From: Cyanobacteriota bacterium SRBZ.bins.94.201705
GTDB lineage: Bacteria; Cyanobacteriota; Cyanobacteriia; Cyanobacteriales; Cyanobacteriaceae
DNA length: 62,485 nt
Assembly: GCA_030549855.1 (NCBI GenBank)
Contig: JAUQQP010000045.1
Coordinates: 1 to 62,485, forward strand
Direction: 5' to 3'
Shown: in pieces, positions 1 through 8,993 of the stretch
Layout: each line of letters opens with the position of its first letter
How positions within the stretch are numbered: the first letter of the stretch is position 1
Notes under the pieces: generated by a model
What the model saw: the letters and a program-made list of their open reading frames with translations, nothing else
Databases searched by the model: none
What the model was told of the DNA's origin: nothing
Program-made: the position numbers and the translations under genes

Positions 1-373
1 AGTGTTGACAGAGGAGGCTTTGAGAAAAGAAACTATCAACACGGGTATTGGGGATTACCAGATAATTATTACTGTCTACCACATAGCAGGCAAAGGCATC
101 CTCTTTGGCAAGACGACGGGTGACAGCCAAATCATTCATCAACCCCAGGTGAGACAATCCATAAGCAGACTTTAATAGATACTCATCCTTGGTTAACACC
201 CCCAGACAACACACTGGCGTTTTGATGGTGTTTGCCACTGTCTGTGTCACCTCATCAAACACAGGGATTATCCTGTCGGAGAGTAAATCCAAAGAGACAA
301 TGGCTTGTAGCCGTTTCTCCTCCAGCTGTGTTAGGATACTGGGTGTCCAAGGACAAAATAAAGGTCTGCTCAT
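1..373 (-). CDS. GAF-domain protein, 3'-truncated by window edge
   Basis: Reading the minus strand from the ATG at 373-371 gives an open frame of 124 codons that runs off the window. It begins MSRPLFCPWTPSILTQL. The later part, with a CCLGVLTKDEYLLKSAYGLS segment followed by an ACYVVDSNNYLVIPNT segment, looks like the first half of a GAF sensory domain. Cyanobacterial GAF proteins usually continue into a GGDEF, kinase or second GAF module, but the output part is outside the window. It is the gene downstream of rplT on the same strand. GAF assignment is from residue pattern only. Confidence 0.6.
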   Translation of the reverse strand, partial: MSRPLFCPWTPSILTQLEEKRLQAIVSLDLLSDRIIPVFDEVTQTVANTIKTPVCCLGVLTKDEYLLKSAYGLSHLGLMNDLAVTRRLAKEDAFACYVVDSNNYLVIPNTRVDSFFSQSLLCQH

Positions 374-439
374 GGAGTATTTGGGGTATACTATAGACAA
401 GTATAATCCGCTTCCCCCTTCAGTGGTCAAGTGGGAGGA

Positions 440-480
440 AAGACAAGACACCCCCCCAAGGGGGTTAGCCGAGTCTTTTA
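440..480 (-). terminator. terminator-like hairpin after rplT
   Basis: On the minus strand, just past the rplT stop, the C5/G7 inverted repeat around 449-466 is nested inside an AAGAC/GTCTT pair and is followed by a pyrimidine-rich GTCTTTCC tail. This fits a factor-independent terminator for the rpmI-rplT operon. Confidence 0.45.
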
Positions 481-831
481 TTAAGCCCCAGTCGCCACCT
501 GTACTATTGTATCAAAAGCCTTGGGGTCTTGAATAGCCAACAGGGCCAACATTTTCCGATTTAGGGCAATATTGGCGGTATTCAACTTGTGGATTAGCTG
601 ACTATAGCTGATGCCATGGCTTCTAGCCGCAGCATTGATACGGGCAATCCACAGACGCCGGAAGTCTCTTTTCTTCCTCCTCCTGTCGCGATAGGCATAG
701 CGAAGCGCCTTCATTACCTGTTGGTTAGCCACCCGGAAGAGTTTGGAATGGCTACCACGGAAGCCTTTGGCCAATTTTAAGATTTTCTTCCGTCTTTTCC
801 GGGCAACGTTCCCTCGTTTTACTCTTGTCAT
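481..831 (-). CDS. rplT: 50S ribosomal protein L20
   Basis: L20 is a primary binder of 23S rRNA, needed early in assembly of the large subunit. The 116-residue length is standard. The protein starts [19 protein letters not shown], with the lysine/arginine-rich N-terminal extension typical of L20. The globular part carries the conserved [20 protein letters not shown] segment. It follows rpmI by 22 nt on the same strand, the usual bacterial order. infC, often first in this operon, is not next to it here. In other bacteria L20 represses its own operon; I saw no clear leader structure. Confidence 0.97.
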   Translation of the reverse strand: MTRVKRGNVARKRRKKILKLAKGFRGSHSKLFRVANQQVMKALRYAYRDRRRKKRDFRRLWIARINAAARSHGISYSQLIHKLNTANIALNRKMLALLAIQDPKAFDTIVQVATGA

Positions 832-853
832 TTTCCTTACTACCCCCTTTTAT

Positions 854-1057
854 CTAGCATTTGGCATAGGGTAACATTAGAAGTACCTCTTTAAGGTCGT
901 TTTTGTGGACTGGTGCCATTTTACTGAGACTACGTTTTCTTTTAGAAGATTTATGTTCCAATAGGTGGTTTTTGCAAGCACGACGACGCATTACTTTGCC
1001 ACTACCGGTAACATGAAACCGTTTAGCGGCGGCTTTTTTAGTTTTCAGCTTTGGCAT
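854..1057 (-). CDS. rpmI: 50S ribosomal protein L35
   Basis: Small basic large-subunit protein of 67 residues, starting [20 protein letters not shown], with the family's [14 protein letters not shown] core. It is first gene of the rpmI-rplT pair. A TATAAT box on the minus strand at 1091-1086 lies about 30 nt upstream of the start and is a plausible -10 element; the -35 region is weak. Confidence 0.97.
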   Translation of the reverse strand: MPKLKTKKAAAKRFHVTGSGKVMRRRACKNHLLEHKSSKRKRSLSKMAPVHKNDLKEVLLMLPYAKC

Positions 1058-1178
1058 AGTCCCATCTCAACTGACACGATCTACCATTATAAAGACAAAA
1101 TACCCCACCTGACCACCCCTTTTCCCCCGTGTAAGTAAATCGCTACAATAGAGTGTAGGTACCAGTTCAATTCAGAAT

Positions 1179-1502
1179 ATGGACAATAACGATTGGCTTA
1201 AACAATTACTACTCATTGGCGTTGGTACTACTTCCCTGGTTGCCGAAAAGCTAAAACAGGTGAGTGAACAGTGGGTCAAAGAGGGTAGAATTAATCCTGA
1301 GCAAGCTAGGCAGATGGTAGACGAAATTTGGCAACACATTCAAAGTGACCAAGCTACTTTGCAATCCCAGCTAGAAAAGCAAATTAAGAATATTCTCCAA
1401 GATTTCGGTATACCAAAACAGTCAGAAATAGATGAATTGAGGGGGAGAATTGACAGAATTGAACGCAAGCTACGGGATTTAGAAAATAGATTATGGCGCT
1501 GA
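1179..1502 (+). CDS. phasin-like coiled-coil protein
   Basis: A 107-residue protein. An N-terminal hydrophobic helix (LKQLLLIGVGTTSLVAEKL, about residues 8-26) is followed by a long charged helix that ends in a heptad-like coiled coil (ELRGRIDRIERKLRDLENRL). This is the layout of the small phasin-like proteins conserved in cyanobacteria and annotated as polyhydroxyalkanoate-granule regulators. No PHA synthase gene is in the window, so a granule role is not supported by context. It is divergent from rpmI, with a TACAAT box at 1144-1149. Confidence 0.65.
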   Translation: MDNNDWLKQLLLIGVGTTSLVAEKLKQVSEQWVKEGRINPEQARQMVDEIWQHIQSDQATLQSQLEKQIKNILQDFGIPKQSEIDELRGRIDRIERKLRDLENRLWR

Positions 1503-1799
1503 TTCAGCTGTAAAAAATGGGGAAGTAAGTAGGCATCTTCTCAGAATTATTACTTGGGGTTGGTTTTCCACAAAGGTGATTTCCTGCTGCCAGGAAAACA
1601 GACTATGAAAAAAACTGACTAGCATTAATGGTAACATAAAACTAGTCCTTTCAGAGGAGTAAAAGGGGTGTTATAATCTGACGCCATGACATCAAAAAAA
1701 TACACCCCGGGCAACAGGTGCGTGTAGATGTTAAACTGTACCCTGGTGACTAAGAGAAAAAAGACATTGTCAAATAAAACCCCAAAAAACCTTTAAAAC

Positions 1800-3998
1800 A
1801 TGCTAACACTGGCCACTGGTTTTCTAATTGCCACCACTTTCCCCACAATAGAAGCAACAACCATCAACACAGACAGCCAAGGGGTTTTGGAAGTATTGTC
1901 TGAAAAAAATTCAGCGGCATTGTTAGGCAATCCCCTTTCTGTGGAGATAAACAGTTTCTACCTAAACCAGAAAACGACTAAAACCGACAACAGCAAAAGA
2001 CTAGTTATTTCCAGTCGCAATGGCAGCAGCGTCTATTATGATTTTAGCCCCTTCGCCAATGCTGAGCCAAAAGTAGTCCAAAACAACACCTCCCCCCCCA
2101 TACCAGCTGTGGAAATTCTAGCAGATGAACAGGAATACATAGCATCACAGGAGATAGTAAAGGCGAGGGGAAATGTAGTAATCCGTTTTGACAATGGCAT
2201 TCTTACTGCCGACGAGGTGTTAGTAAATCTGCGGGAAAGAGTAGCAGTGGCACAAGGAAATGTTAGTCTACAAAGAGGAGATCAGAAATTAAGGGGAGAT
2301 AGATTCGAGTACTATTTTACCCAAGACAGGGGAGTTATTTTCAACGCCCAGGGGGAAATCTATCAACCCAGCATCACCAGAGACTTTCGCGGCGACACTG
2401 GCAATAATCCCCTCAACAGCCAAATCCTCTCCCAACAACTACAAGCCAATCAGCCACTTAGAAGGGTGGTGTCTGCCGGCGGCTATGAATTTGCCGTGGG
2501 TAGCATCCGGGAATTTTCCCTTTTACAAGGGGGAGGATTACCAACAATTACTGCCGGAGGACAAATAAACCGTCTTCGTTTTCAGGCACAAAGAGTTGAC
2601 TTTGACGGCAAACAATGGTATGCTACTAACATAAGGGTTACTAATGATCCTTTTTCTCCTCCGGAACTAGAATTAAGGGCAGACTCCGCTAGACTCAGGA
2701 GTATCTCCCCTTTTCAGGATGAACTGACTACCTCTAATTCCCGTCTAGTATTCGACCAGACTGTCTCCATTCCTATAATACCAAGTCGTCTGGTTATAGA
2801 CAAGCGGCGTCGCCCAGGCTGGTTTTCCGTAGGCTTTGACGGGGATGAGTTGGGTGGATTGTACGTGGAAAGGGAATTTGACCTTCACAATGACGAAAAA
2901 GTCCGTTTTTCCCTCACCCCCCGTTTTCTCTTACAAAGGGCATTTTTCCCCGAATCCTTCCCCGACAGAAATGCCATCAACCCCGATGACAATGGCGGTA
3001 TCTTTAATTCCACCAGTTATGCCCTCCTTGCTCAACTACAAGCAGACTTCAACCAGCGGACAAGCCTCAGAGGCATATTCAACCTAACAGGGTTGGATTT
3101 AGACAATATAGAAAATCGTCTACGCGCCAGCGCACAAATAGACTACAAGTTTGGCAATCTGGCCTCACCCCACACCCTCAGTCTACAATACAATTATAGG
3201 GACAGACTGTTCAATGGGTCGTTAGGTTTCCAGACAGTACAACAGAGTTATGGTTTGGTGGTAAACTCTCCCTATATCCCTATTGCTAACTCTCCTTTCG
3301 GCATAGTATACCAGGCCTCTGTGCAAAACATCAACGCGGAAACAGACAGGGAGAAACTACTACGTCCTAATCGTAGCACCAACCGTGTCACTCTGACTCG
3401 TTACCAGGGGGCAGCCATTATTACTGGAAATATGCTACTATGGTCGGGGAATACTCTACCTCCCACTGCCGAGGAGGGGTTGAAATACACTCCCACCCCC
3501 GTCACCCCCTTTTTGAGTCTTAACACCGGGCTAACCGCCGTTGCCAGTTATTATAGTAACGGGGATGTACAACCGGCGTTAACTGCTACTATTGGTATAC
3601 AGGGGCAGTTTGGCCATTTCTCCCGCCCTTTTGGGGATTATACTGGTTTTCAGATTGGTTTTAGTCAGGGTATCCGTGGCAGTCAGTCTCCCTTTTTATT
3701 TGACCGTTTTGCCGATGACCAGGTTTTATCACTAGGAATTACACAACAATTATACGGCCCCCTGCGTGTTGGTGTCCAGACTTTCCGTAATCTCAAAACC
3801 AACCAAGAAATCAGTACTGACTACGTTTTGGAATACAGTCGCCGCACCTACAATATCATTATACGCTATAATCCCGTTCTGGAATTAGGAGCCATTAGTC
3901 TACGTATCAGCGACTTTAACTGGGAGGGTAATCCAGGCGGTTTTGATACCCCCTCCTCTGTGCGCCCCGTTGTTGATACTATTAAAAGGGATAACTAA
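1800..3998 (+). CDS. DUF3769 outer-membrane protein (cyanobacterial LptD-like)
   Basis: A 732-residue secreted protein. Residues 1-20 look like a signal peptide. Residues about 104-190 form an OstA/LptA-like beta-jellyroll segment (VEILADEQEYIASQEIVKAR, later GNVSLQRGDQKLRGD). The remaining 500 residues are rich in alternating beta-strand pattern as in an outer-membrane barrel and match my recollection of the DUF3769 family, the presumed cyanobacterial counterpart of LptD that inserts LPS in the outer membrane. The ATG at 1800 is preceded directly by an in-frame TAA (1794-1796), so it is the first possible ATG start; no good Shine-Dalgarno is visible. The last codons run into a short tandem repeat. 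Confidence 0.8.
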   Translation: MLTLATGFLIATTFPTIEATTINTDSQGVLEVLSEKNSAALLGNPLSVEINSFYLNQKTTKTDNSKRLVISSRNGSSVYYDFSPFANAEPKVVQNNTSPPIPAVEILADEQEYIASQEIVKARGNVVIRFDNGILTADEVLVNLRERVAVAQGNVSLQRGDQKLRGDRFEYYFTQDRGVIFNAQGEIYQPSITRDFRGDTGNNPLNSQILSQQLQANQPLRRVVSAGGYEFAVGSIREFSLLQGGGLPTITAGGQINRLRFQAQRVDFDGKQWYATNIRVTNDPFSPPELELRADSARLRSISPFQDELTTSNSRLVFDQTVSIPIIPSRLVIDKRRRPGWFSVGFDGDELGGLYVEREFDLHNDEKVRFSLTPRFLLQRAFFPESFPDRNAINPDDNGGIFNSTSYALLAQLQADFNQRTSLRGIFNLTGLDLDNIENRLRASAQIDYKFGNLASPHTLSLQYNYRDRLFNGSLGFQTVQQSYGLVVNSPYIPIANSPFGIVYQASVQNINAETDREKLLRPNRSTNRVTLTRYQGAAIITGNMLLWSGNTLPPTAEEGLKYTPTPVTPFLSLNTGLTAVASYYSNGDVQPALTATIGIQGQFGHFSRPFGDYTGFQIGFSQGIRGSQSPFLFDRFADDQVLSLGITQQLYGPLRVGVQTFRNLKTNQEISTDYVLEYSRRTYNIIIRYNPVLELGAISLRISDFNWEGNPGGFDTPSSVRPVVDTIKRDN

Positions 3999-4125
3999 TA
4001 AAAGGGATAACTGACCTAAAAGAGGTAACTAACTTAGGGATAACCGAATTGAAAGCATAAAAGCAATGACTTACTTAAGGGGGATAACTAAAAGGAGATA
4101 ACTGACTCAGAAGAGATAACTGACT
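3984..4125 (+). repeat. short tandem repeats with AAAAGGGATAACT core
   Basis: About seven imperfect copies of an A/G-rich unit ending GATAACTRACT, spaced roughly 14-20 bp with one wider gap. Clear copies begin at 3984, 4000, 4018, 4077, 4090 and about 4110. The first copy is inside the last five codons of the DUF3769 gene, so the array begins in coding sequence and continues into the intergenic tract. Confidence 0.75.
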
Positions 4126-7100
4126 GCAGACGAATAATAACCATTGCCTGCTGGGGGAAATTAACCAGTCTATCCTTGTTTTTTTCATGGGGATGATAAT
4201 ACTTTTGTTGTCTTAATAACCCTGAGAGGGGGGAAGAGGCAATAGCCAGCGGGTGTTACACCACTAGTCATTTCCCGGCTAGGGGAGAAAGTGGCGGTAG
4301 AAAAAAGCGACAAAACTACTATGCCTATTGGAGGAAACTCAATTGTTGACAGGTGATAGTCACTTTCCCCTCGGCGGAAACAACAGTATGCCTACCAGTC
4401 TTGGAAGGGGAAGCAAGTCTGCGTAGGGGGAAATAACAATCATTTTCCGGTATTTTTACTAAAATGATAATCATCTGTATATTTTCGTTTTCAAAAGGAA
4501 AAGTAGTTACTCCAGATGCTAGTAATTATCCCTTCCTTGTTGCTTCCTTTCCCCTTGTATCCCTCTTGCCGAGTTTTGTCATCAGCAAGCAGTAAATGAC
4601 ATGGAAACAATAGTCTTTTCTCTGGGAGGAGTCTTTAAGGGTGATAACAGGAAATAATTTCTCCCTTGCCAGTGACAATTATTTATACTCTCCAGTGGTT
4701 GACTAGTCTGAATATCCCCTGGGTGATTAAATGCATACTAGTGATAATTGTTATCCCCCCCTCAAAGGCGTATCCGGGGTAGGGGATTAAATGTAGGCGA
4801 ATAATAATCATTCTGATTCTATTGGAGAGAATAATCAGTGTCTATCTGTGGTAGCAATTATGCCTACTCTTGGAGAATCCCCCCAGCAAGTAGTCAATCT
4901 GCTTTCCCAGGGGGTTATCTAATTGACTGCAGACAGATGACAATTAGTGGGGTGACTAGTCTTTAGAGAAAGCTATTAGTCTGTCTGCCAATAATGGTTA
5001 TCCCCTCCGGTGTGTAAATCATCCTCTTTTTATCCCCTCCCCTAGCCGACTATCCCCATTCCGGGTAGCAAGGGGAAGTAATTGTCTGGGGTGTCTTGTT
5101 ATTGTCATGAAAAGTTGTCCTACAATAGGGGTGGAATAGAGGTAGACGACAGACAATAATTATCCCACAGTCAAAAGAGGATAACTAACTGTAAACCAAT
5201 GACAATGATTATCGTGATTTTCAATGGTTATAGTCAGAAGGCGAAGGGATTTAAGTATCCATAATCCCGCGGTGGATAGAGAAAACGACTACATGCCAAT
5301 AAAAGAAATAAGGGGGAAAAAACCATGACAGTAGCCAGTCTGAAGACAAGTTGTCTAACCAATTGAATACTAATAACAATTCCCTTTTTGTTGTCAGGGG
5401 TTACCCTTGGCAGGAAAGGCTAGCTAAGGGTAGGAGGTGATGAATATCCCCCCCTATTGAGACAACAATTCTACTGTCAGGGAAGGGAGGAAAATGGCTA
5501 ATAGATACGAGCATAACAAATCCCACCTCCAATTGCGGCAATGGGCAGGGAGGGTTTATAATCATAAGGTCGTACTGACAGTCATCCCGAATTCAAGACA
5601 AAACGAGTAAGTGTCAGTAATTCCCTTCAAAGGGAGTCATTAGTCTTCATAGAGGGGATAATCTTTTACCTGGAATGGTTATTCTGGGAATGGGGAAAAC
5701 AAATGTAGACGAATTAGAATCAATATCTTGCGGCAGTAGCCAGTCTGCCGAGTGGTGACAATTCTCTTTCTCTGTCTTCGACAATGAATGGGGGATAGTG
5801 GCTGGTGTGAATAGGAATAACCCCTCTCGTCGGGTATACCAGAAGTGGTAGTTGCCAACCACAGCCAAGGGATAATCCCCACAGGGGTTTAGCAAAAGGA
5901 AACCTATGATTTAGGAATAATAATTCAAATGGAGATAGAATGATTGTAGCAATGATAATCAATCATTCGCACATTCTCGTTTCAAGGAGTAATGGGGAAA
6001 GTGGCTATTCTGGATACTGGCAATTATTCTTTCCCTTTCCCTATCCCAGGGGGGTTGGCTTGTCATTGTAATGGAGGGGAAATCACAGACGAGTGGTAAT
6101 CACTATCCTAACCTTGGGAAATTATGGCTAATAGGAATGAGGGGTTACAACCCCACAACTTGGTAGTCAATTCTCTTAACGCCAGGATAAAGAAGGCAAC
6201 TGGCTTGTCTTTCCACCCGGTAACCAATCTACCCATGGCAGACGAGTCATATTAGTCACTACCCCGGGGGTGACAAATCTAACGGGAAAGTCACAAATGG
6301 GAAAAAGCAACTGCAAGGGAGTATAAATCATTCCCACCCTGTGTCTGCCAATGAAACTTATTCCTTCTATCACTGGAAATTCCCCTTTTGTTTGTTACAC
6401 CCGTCAGGGAAGTGGCGGGGGGAATAACTAGTCTGCCGGGAAAATGGCTAACTGTCTACTGATGACAATCCATTGTTGGCATAAGGGAAGAAAGGGTAAC
6501 TAGTTTGCATGACAATGACAATCCTCTGTCTCGGGAAAAGAAAACAAATTACTTGCCGGTGATAGTTATCATCCTGTGTTAGGGGGTAAGGAGAATGGAG
6601 GGATGTATTTAAGGATTCATCCAGCGTGGGTGGCATGAATACAAACGAATAATAATCATTACCATTATGCTGCTATTAACTCTGACTAGTTATTTCTGGG
6701 TTGGAAATAAGGGGATATTTGGCTGACTGTATGGCGATGATAATTCTCCAGAGGGAGACAACCAGCAGTCACAGGAATAGGAATTGGGAGGGGGGTAACT
6801 ATATTCTGGCATAGAAATCACAATTACCACCAGTAGAGAGGGGGTATTAGAATAATAATCATTATTCTATTTTCTCGGGCTATTGATAAAGTAATAGCAA
6901 CAGTTTGGTTTTTCCGGAGGATGTATAGGAAAAATGTGAAAAATTATCCCAATTGCAATAAGCAGGAGTAGAAAAGAGGTGGTAGAATTTCTGGATTTGG
7001 ATGTCGGATTAGCGGGGGGATACGGTTGTCTCGGCGGGATTAAACTGGAATGGGTGGATGTAGGATAACCCTCACCCCTTTTCCGGGGGAGACTGGAGGT

Positions 7101-7170
7101 GGGTAAACCGGGAGAGAATAAGGCAGTCTCGGCGAGTGTGGGTGAAGGGATTGACAGTAAAAGGTGGGGG
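3999..7170. other. 3.1-kb gene-free tract with diverged GATAAT-type repeats
   Basis: No frame in this tract gives a protein I recognise; the few open frames of 60-80 codons overlap one another in different frames and look fortuitous. The tract instead holds at least two dozen diverged copies of an AT-rich, often palindromic core of the type RATGATAATCATTATC. Copies lie near 4136, 4190, 4464, 4742, 4800, 4988, 5155, 5200, 5952, 6463, 6516, 6560, 6648, 6735 and 6854, among others. Cores alternate with GGGGAAA-type purine runs and an AACTAGTCTGCC element. Several neighbouring cores are about 45-55 bp apart. The family resemblance is to a decayed tandem array or to a cluster of Fur-box-like sites. 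Confidence 0.7.
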
Positions 7171-8067
7171 TTAAATCTCAGGGGAGTTTAACACATTTAT
7201 ATCCGAGTAAATGTCTTCCAGTCGATTGTCAGGGTAGAGAAGGGAGTGAAAGTGATGACTGCCAATAATTTCTCCCAATAGATAGTGGTAGTCGAGATTT
7301 ACAAGATTACTGACTAGCCAGTAACAGGGATAAACATAATTGGGGGAAAAGATTTCTATCACCTTGGTGTGGGGTTGACAGAAAACTATATTGCTTAAAC
7401 CGCTGCCATGGGTTGATACTACTATTTCCGCCTCGGATAGTAATTCTGCTTGCTTTTTTATAGGCAGGGTTTCTAGGTATACTGTCTCAAAGCCTTTTTT
7501 TTCTAGATATTCTTTCACTTCCCTTTCATTAATCAGACGACGATTTCCACTCCTACCCCTGCTTATATCTTATATATAGTCTTCTCCCTGGAGTAGATGT
7601 TTTCTCGCCGTGACAACCCAGTATTTTTTCCCGCAACCATTGGCAACTCCAAGCCGGCATCCAGGTAACACTCCCAGGATAAGAGGGGATAATTAATTCC
7701 TCCGCCTGTAAACACAATGGCAGAGATGGTAGCAGTATTTTCTCCCGGGGAATGTTGGAGTAGATGTTTTCTCGCCGTGACAACCCAGTATTTTTCCCCG
7801 CAACCATTGGCAACTCCAAGCCGGCATCCAGGTAACACTCCCAGGATAAGAGGGGATAATTAATTCCTCCGCCTGTAAACACAATGGCAGAGATGGTAGC
7901 AGTATTTTCTCCCGGGGAATGTTAAAAAGGGAAATGGTTTCTTTTTGAAAAGGGGTTTGATTGTCTATCAGGATATAATCCATTTCATGCCAGTCAATTC
8001 CTGCCAACTCCACCAGGCGAAAACGGGGTAGAATATCAAACAGCCAGTGGAAATAATTGTCACTCAC
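7171..8067 (-). pseudogene. GT61 glycosyltransferase catalytic region, broken
   Basis: Reading down the minus strand, pieces of one GT61 (DUF563) glycosyltransferase occur in successive frames. First comes SDNYFHWLFDILPRF with LIDNQTPFQKETISLF (8067 to about 7920). Then, after a duplication, comes the C-terminal part SRGRSGNRRLINEREVKEYL with VVSTHGSGLSNIVFCQP (about 7570 to 7171). A 167-bp tandem duplication (7589-7922) shifts the frame. A second lesion near 7565-7580 places a stop just before the SRGRSGNRR segment, and a third indel is likely in the A5/A6 run at about 7625. The order matches known TPR-GT61 proteins, so this is the 3' part of the locus starting at 9864. As written it cannot encode an intact enzyme. 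Confidence 0.75.
7589..7922. repeat. 167-bp tandem duplication inside the GT61 gene
   Basis: Positions 7589-7755 and 7756-7922 are the same 167-bp sequence, with a single T/C difference that I could see in the T-run near 7629/7796. Because 167 is not a multiple of three, the second copy changes reading frame. No longer homology flanks the unit, so it is either a recent slippage/duplication event or an assembly artefact. Confidence 0.95.
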
Positions 8068-8129
8068 TAAACCCGTTAACAGTAAAACCCTTCCTATGAT
8101 TTTTTGCGAGAGGGGAAGACGGGTGGCTC

Positions 8130-8993
8130 TTAGGAGGGAATGTCTGCTAGGATGATTGTCAGGATGGTTTGGACTAAAAATGGGAAAGGGGATAAGTCGC
8201 CAATGAGGTATCCGTCTTCTGTAATAACCCCACTACTGGTGGCGTCTTCTTTTAGATAGAATATGCCGCCGGGGATTTTTACTAAAAACGGTTGTGGCAG
8301 TTTTATGGTTGGTGGGAAATAAAAACTGGGGTGGATTTCCTCGTAGACTGTCTTGGGGGGTTTCACATGAATTTCTCTATTTAGATTGAAGCCACAGTAG
8401 TTGGTATCCAAAAGGTTATTATATTCTGCCCATTGTCTTGCCGTCTCATAATACTGACGTGGTGGTGTTGTTTTTTCCTCCCCTAATGCCTTGTGACTTG
8501 CGGCAGTGATGGCATTTATTATCCCCCTCTCAGTGGTGATGCTTAAACGCCTTTCTGATTCTTTTTGACTGACTGTTGAGGTGGCGATTGTTATGCCTTT
8601 TTCTGATTCTCTTTGACTGGCTGAAGGGGTAGTATTGGTTATATCTTCTTTTGATTTTTCTTGACTAGCCTTTTTGCCGCTAGTTGCTATATCCCTTTCT
8701 GATTCTTTTTGACTGGTTGGGGAAGTGGTTATAGTTATATCTCCTTCTGACTCTTTGTGACTGGCTAAAGGGGTAGTGATGATTATTTCTTCTCTGGATT
8801 CTCTTTGACTGGCTAAGAGAGTAGTAGTGGTTATACTCCCCTCTGATTCCTTTCTCCTAGCCATTGTGACGGGGTTTGTTATTTCCTCTTTTGTGGAAGA
8901 GGTGGTGTTGTCTGTTTCCCCCCCCTTCTGCCACAAGATGGCGATAATAGCCTGCCAATTCGTATTCTTTCCTTTCCAACAGCAGATGGGCAA
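8130..8993 (-). CDS. repeat-rich linker and N-terminal part of GT61 domain (fragment)
   Basis: Open frame of 287 codons overlapping the end of the TPR frame. Its first residues (to about 25) are out of the natural frame. From about residue 30 it reads through seven 16-residue repeats of the type SQKESERDITITTSP, then the start of a GT61 domain (EIHPSFYFPPTIKLPQP, and ITEDGYLIGDLSPFP). It then leaves frame near 8182-8190. One added C on the minus strand there would continue as SPNHPDNHPSRHSLLRATRL and join the GT61 core at 8067. It is the middle of a broken TPR-GT61 gene, not a separate protein. Confidence 0.5.
   Translation of the reverse strand: MPICCWKGKNTNWQAIIAILWQKGGETDNTTSSTKEEITNPVTMARRKESEGSITTTTLLASQRESREEIIITTPLASHKESEGDITITTSPTSQKESERDIATSGKKASQEKSKEDITNTTPSASQRESEKGITIATSTVSQKESERRLSITTERGIINAITAASHKALGEEKTTPPRQYYETARQWAEYNNLLDTNYCGFNLNREIHVKPPKTVYEEIHPSFYFPPTIKLPQPFLVKIPGGIFYLKEDATSSGVITEDGYLIGDLSPFPFLVQTILTIILADIPS
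8541..8876. repeat. 48-bp coding minisatellite, seven copies
   Basis: The anchor GATTC/GATTT falls at 8557, 8605, 8653, 8701, 8749 (as GACTC), 8797 and 8845, exactly 48 bp apart. Read on the minus strand, each copy encodes 16 residues of the pattern SQ(K/R)ESExxITITTxxA, so the unit keeps frame. A degenerate eighth copy with a 24-bp offset lies at about 8490-8540. The encoded segment is hydrophilic, rich in Ser/Thr/Glu, and joins the TPR and GT61 modules. Confidence 0.92.

Noticed and set aside
1686..1755. Short frame DIKKIHPGQQVRVDVKLYPG upstream of the DUF3769 gene, resembling an HlyD-type segment
   Set aside because: Only about 21 codons with no continuation on either side; too short to call a gene remnant.
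5647..5962. Three overlapping minus-strand open frames of 67-82 codons in the repeat tract
   Set aside because: They share the same DNA in different frames, have no ribosome sites or recognisable motifs, and fall in the GATAAT-repeat region.
4126..6870. CRISPR array
   Set aside because: The repeats are diverged, irregularly spaced and lack uniform spacers; no cas genes are nearby.
4126..6870. Replication origin with iterons or DnaA boxes
   Set aside because: Only isolated DnaA-box-like words were seen (for example TTTTCCACA near 1564, outside the tract); no dnaA or partition genes are adjacent.
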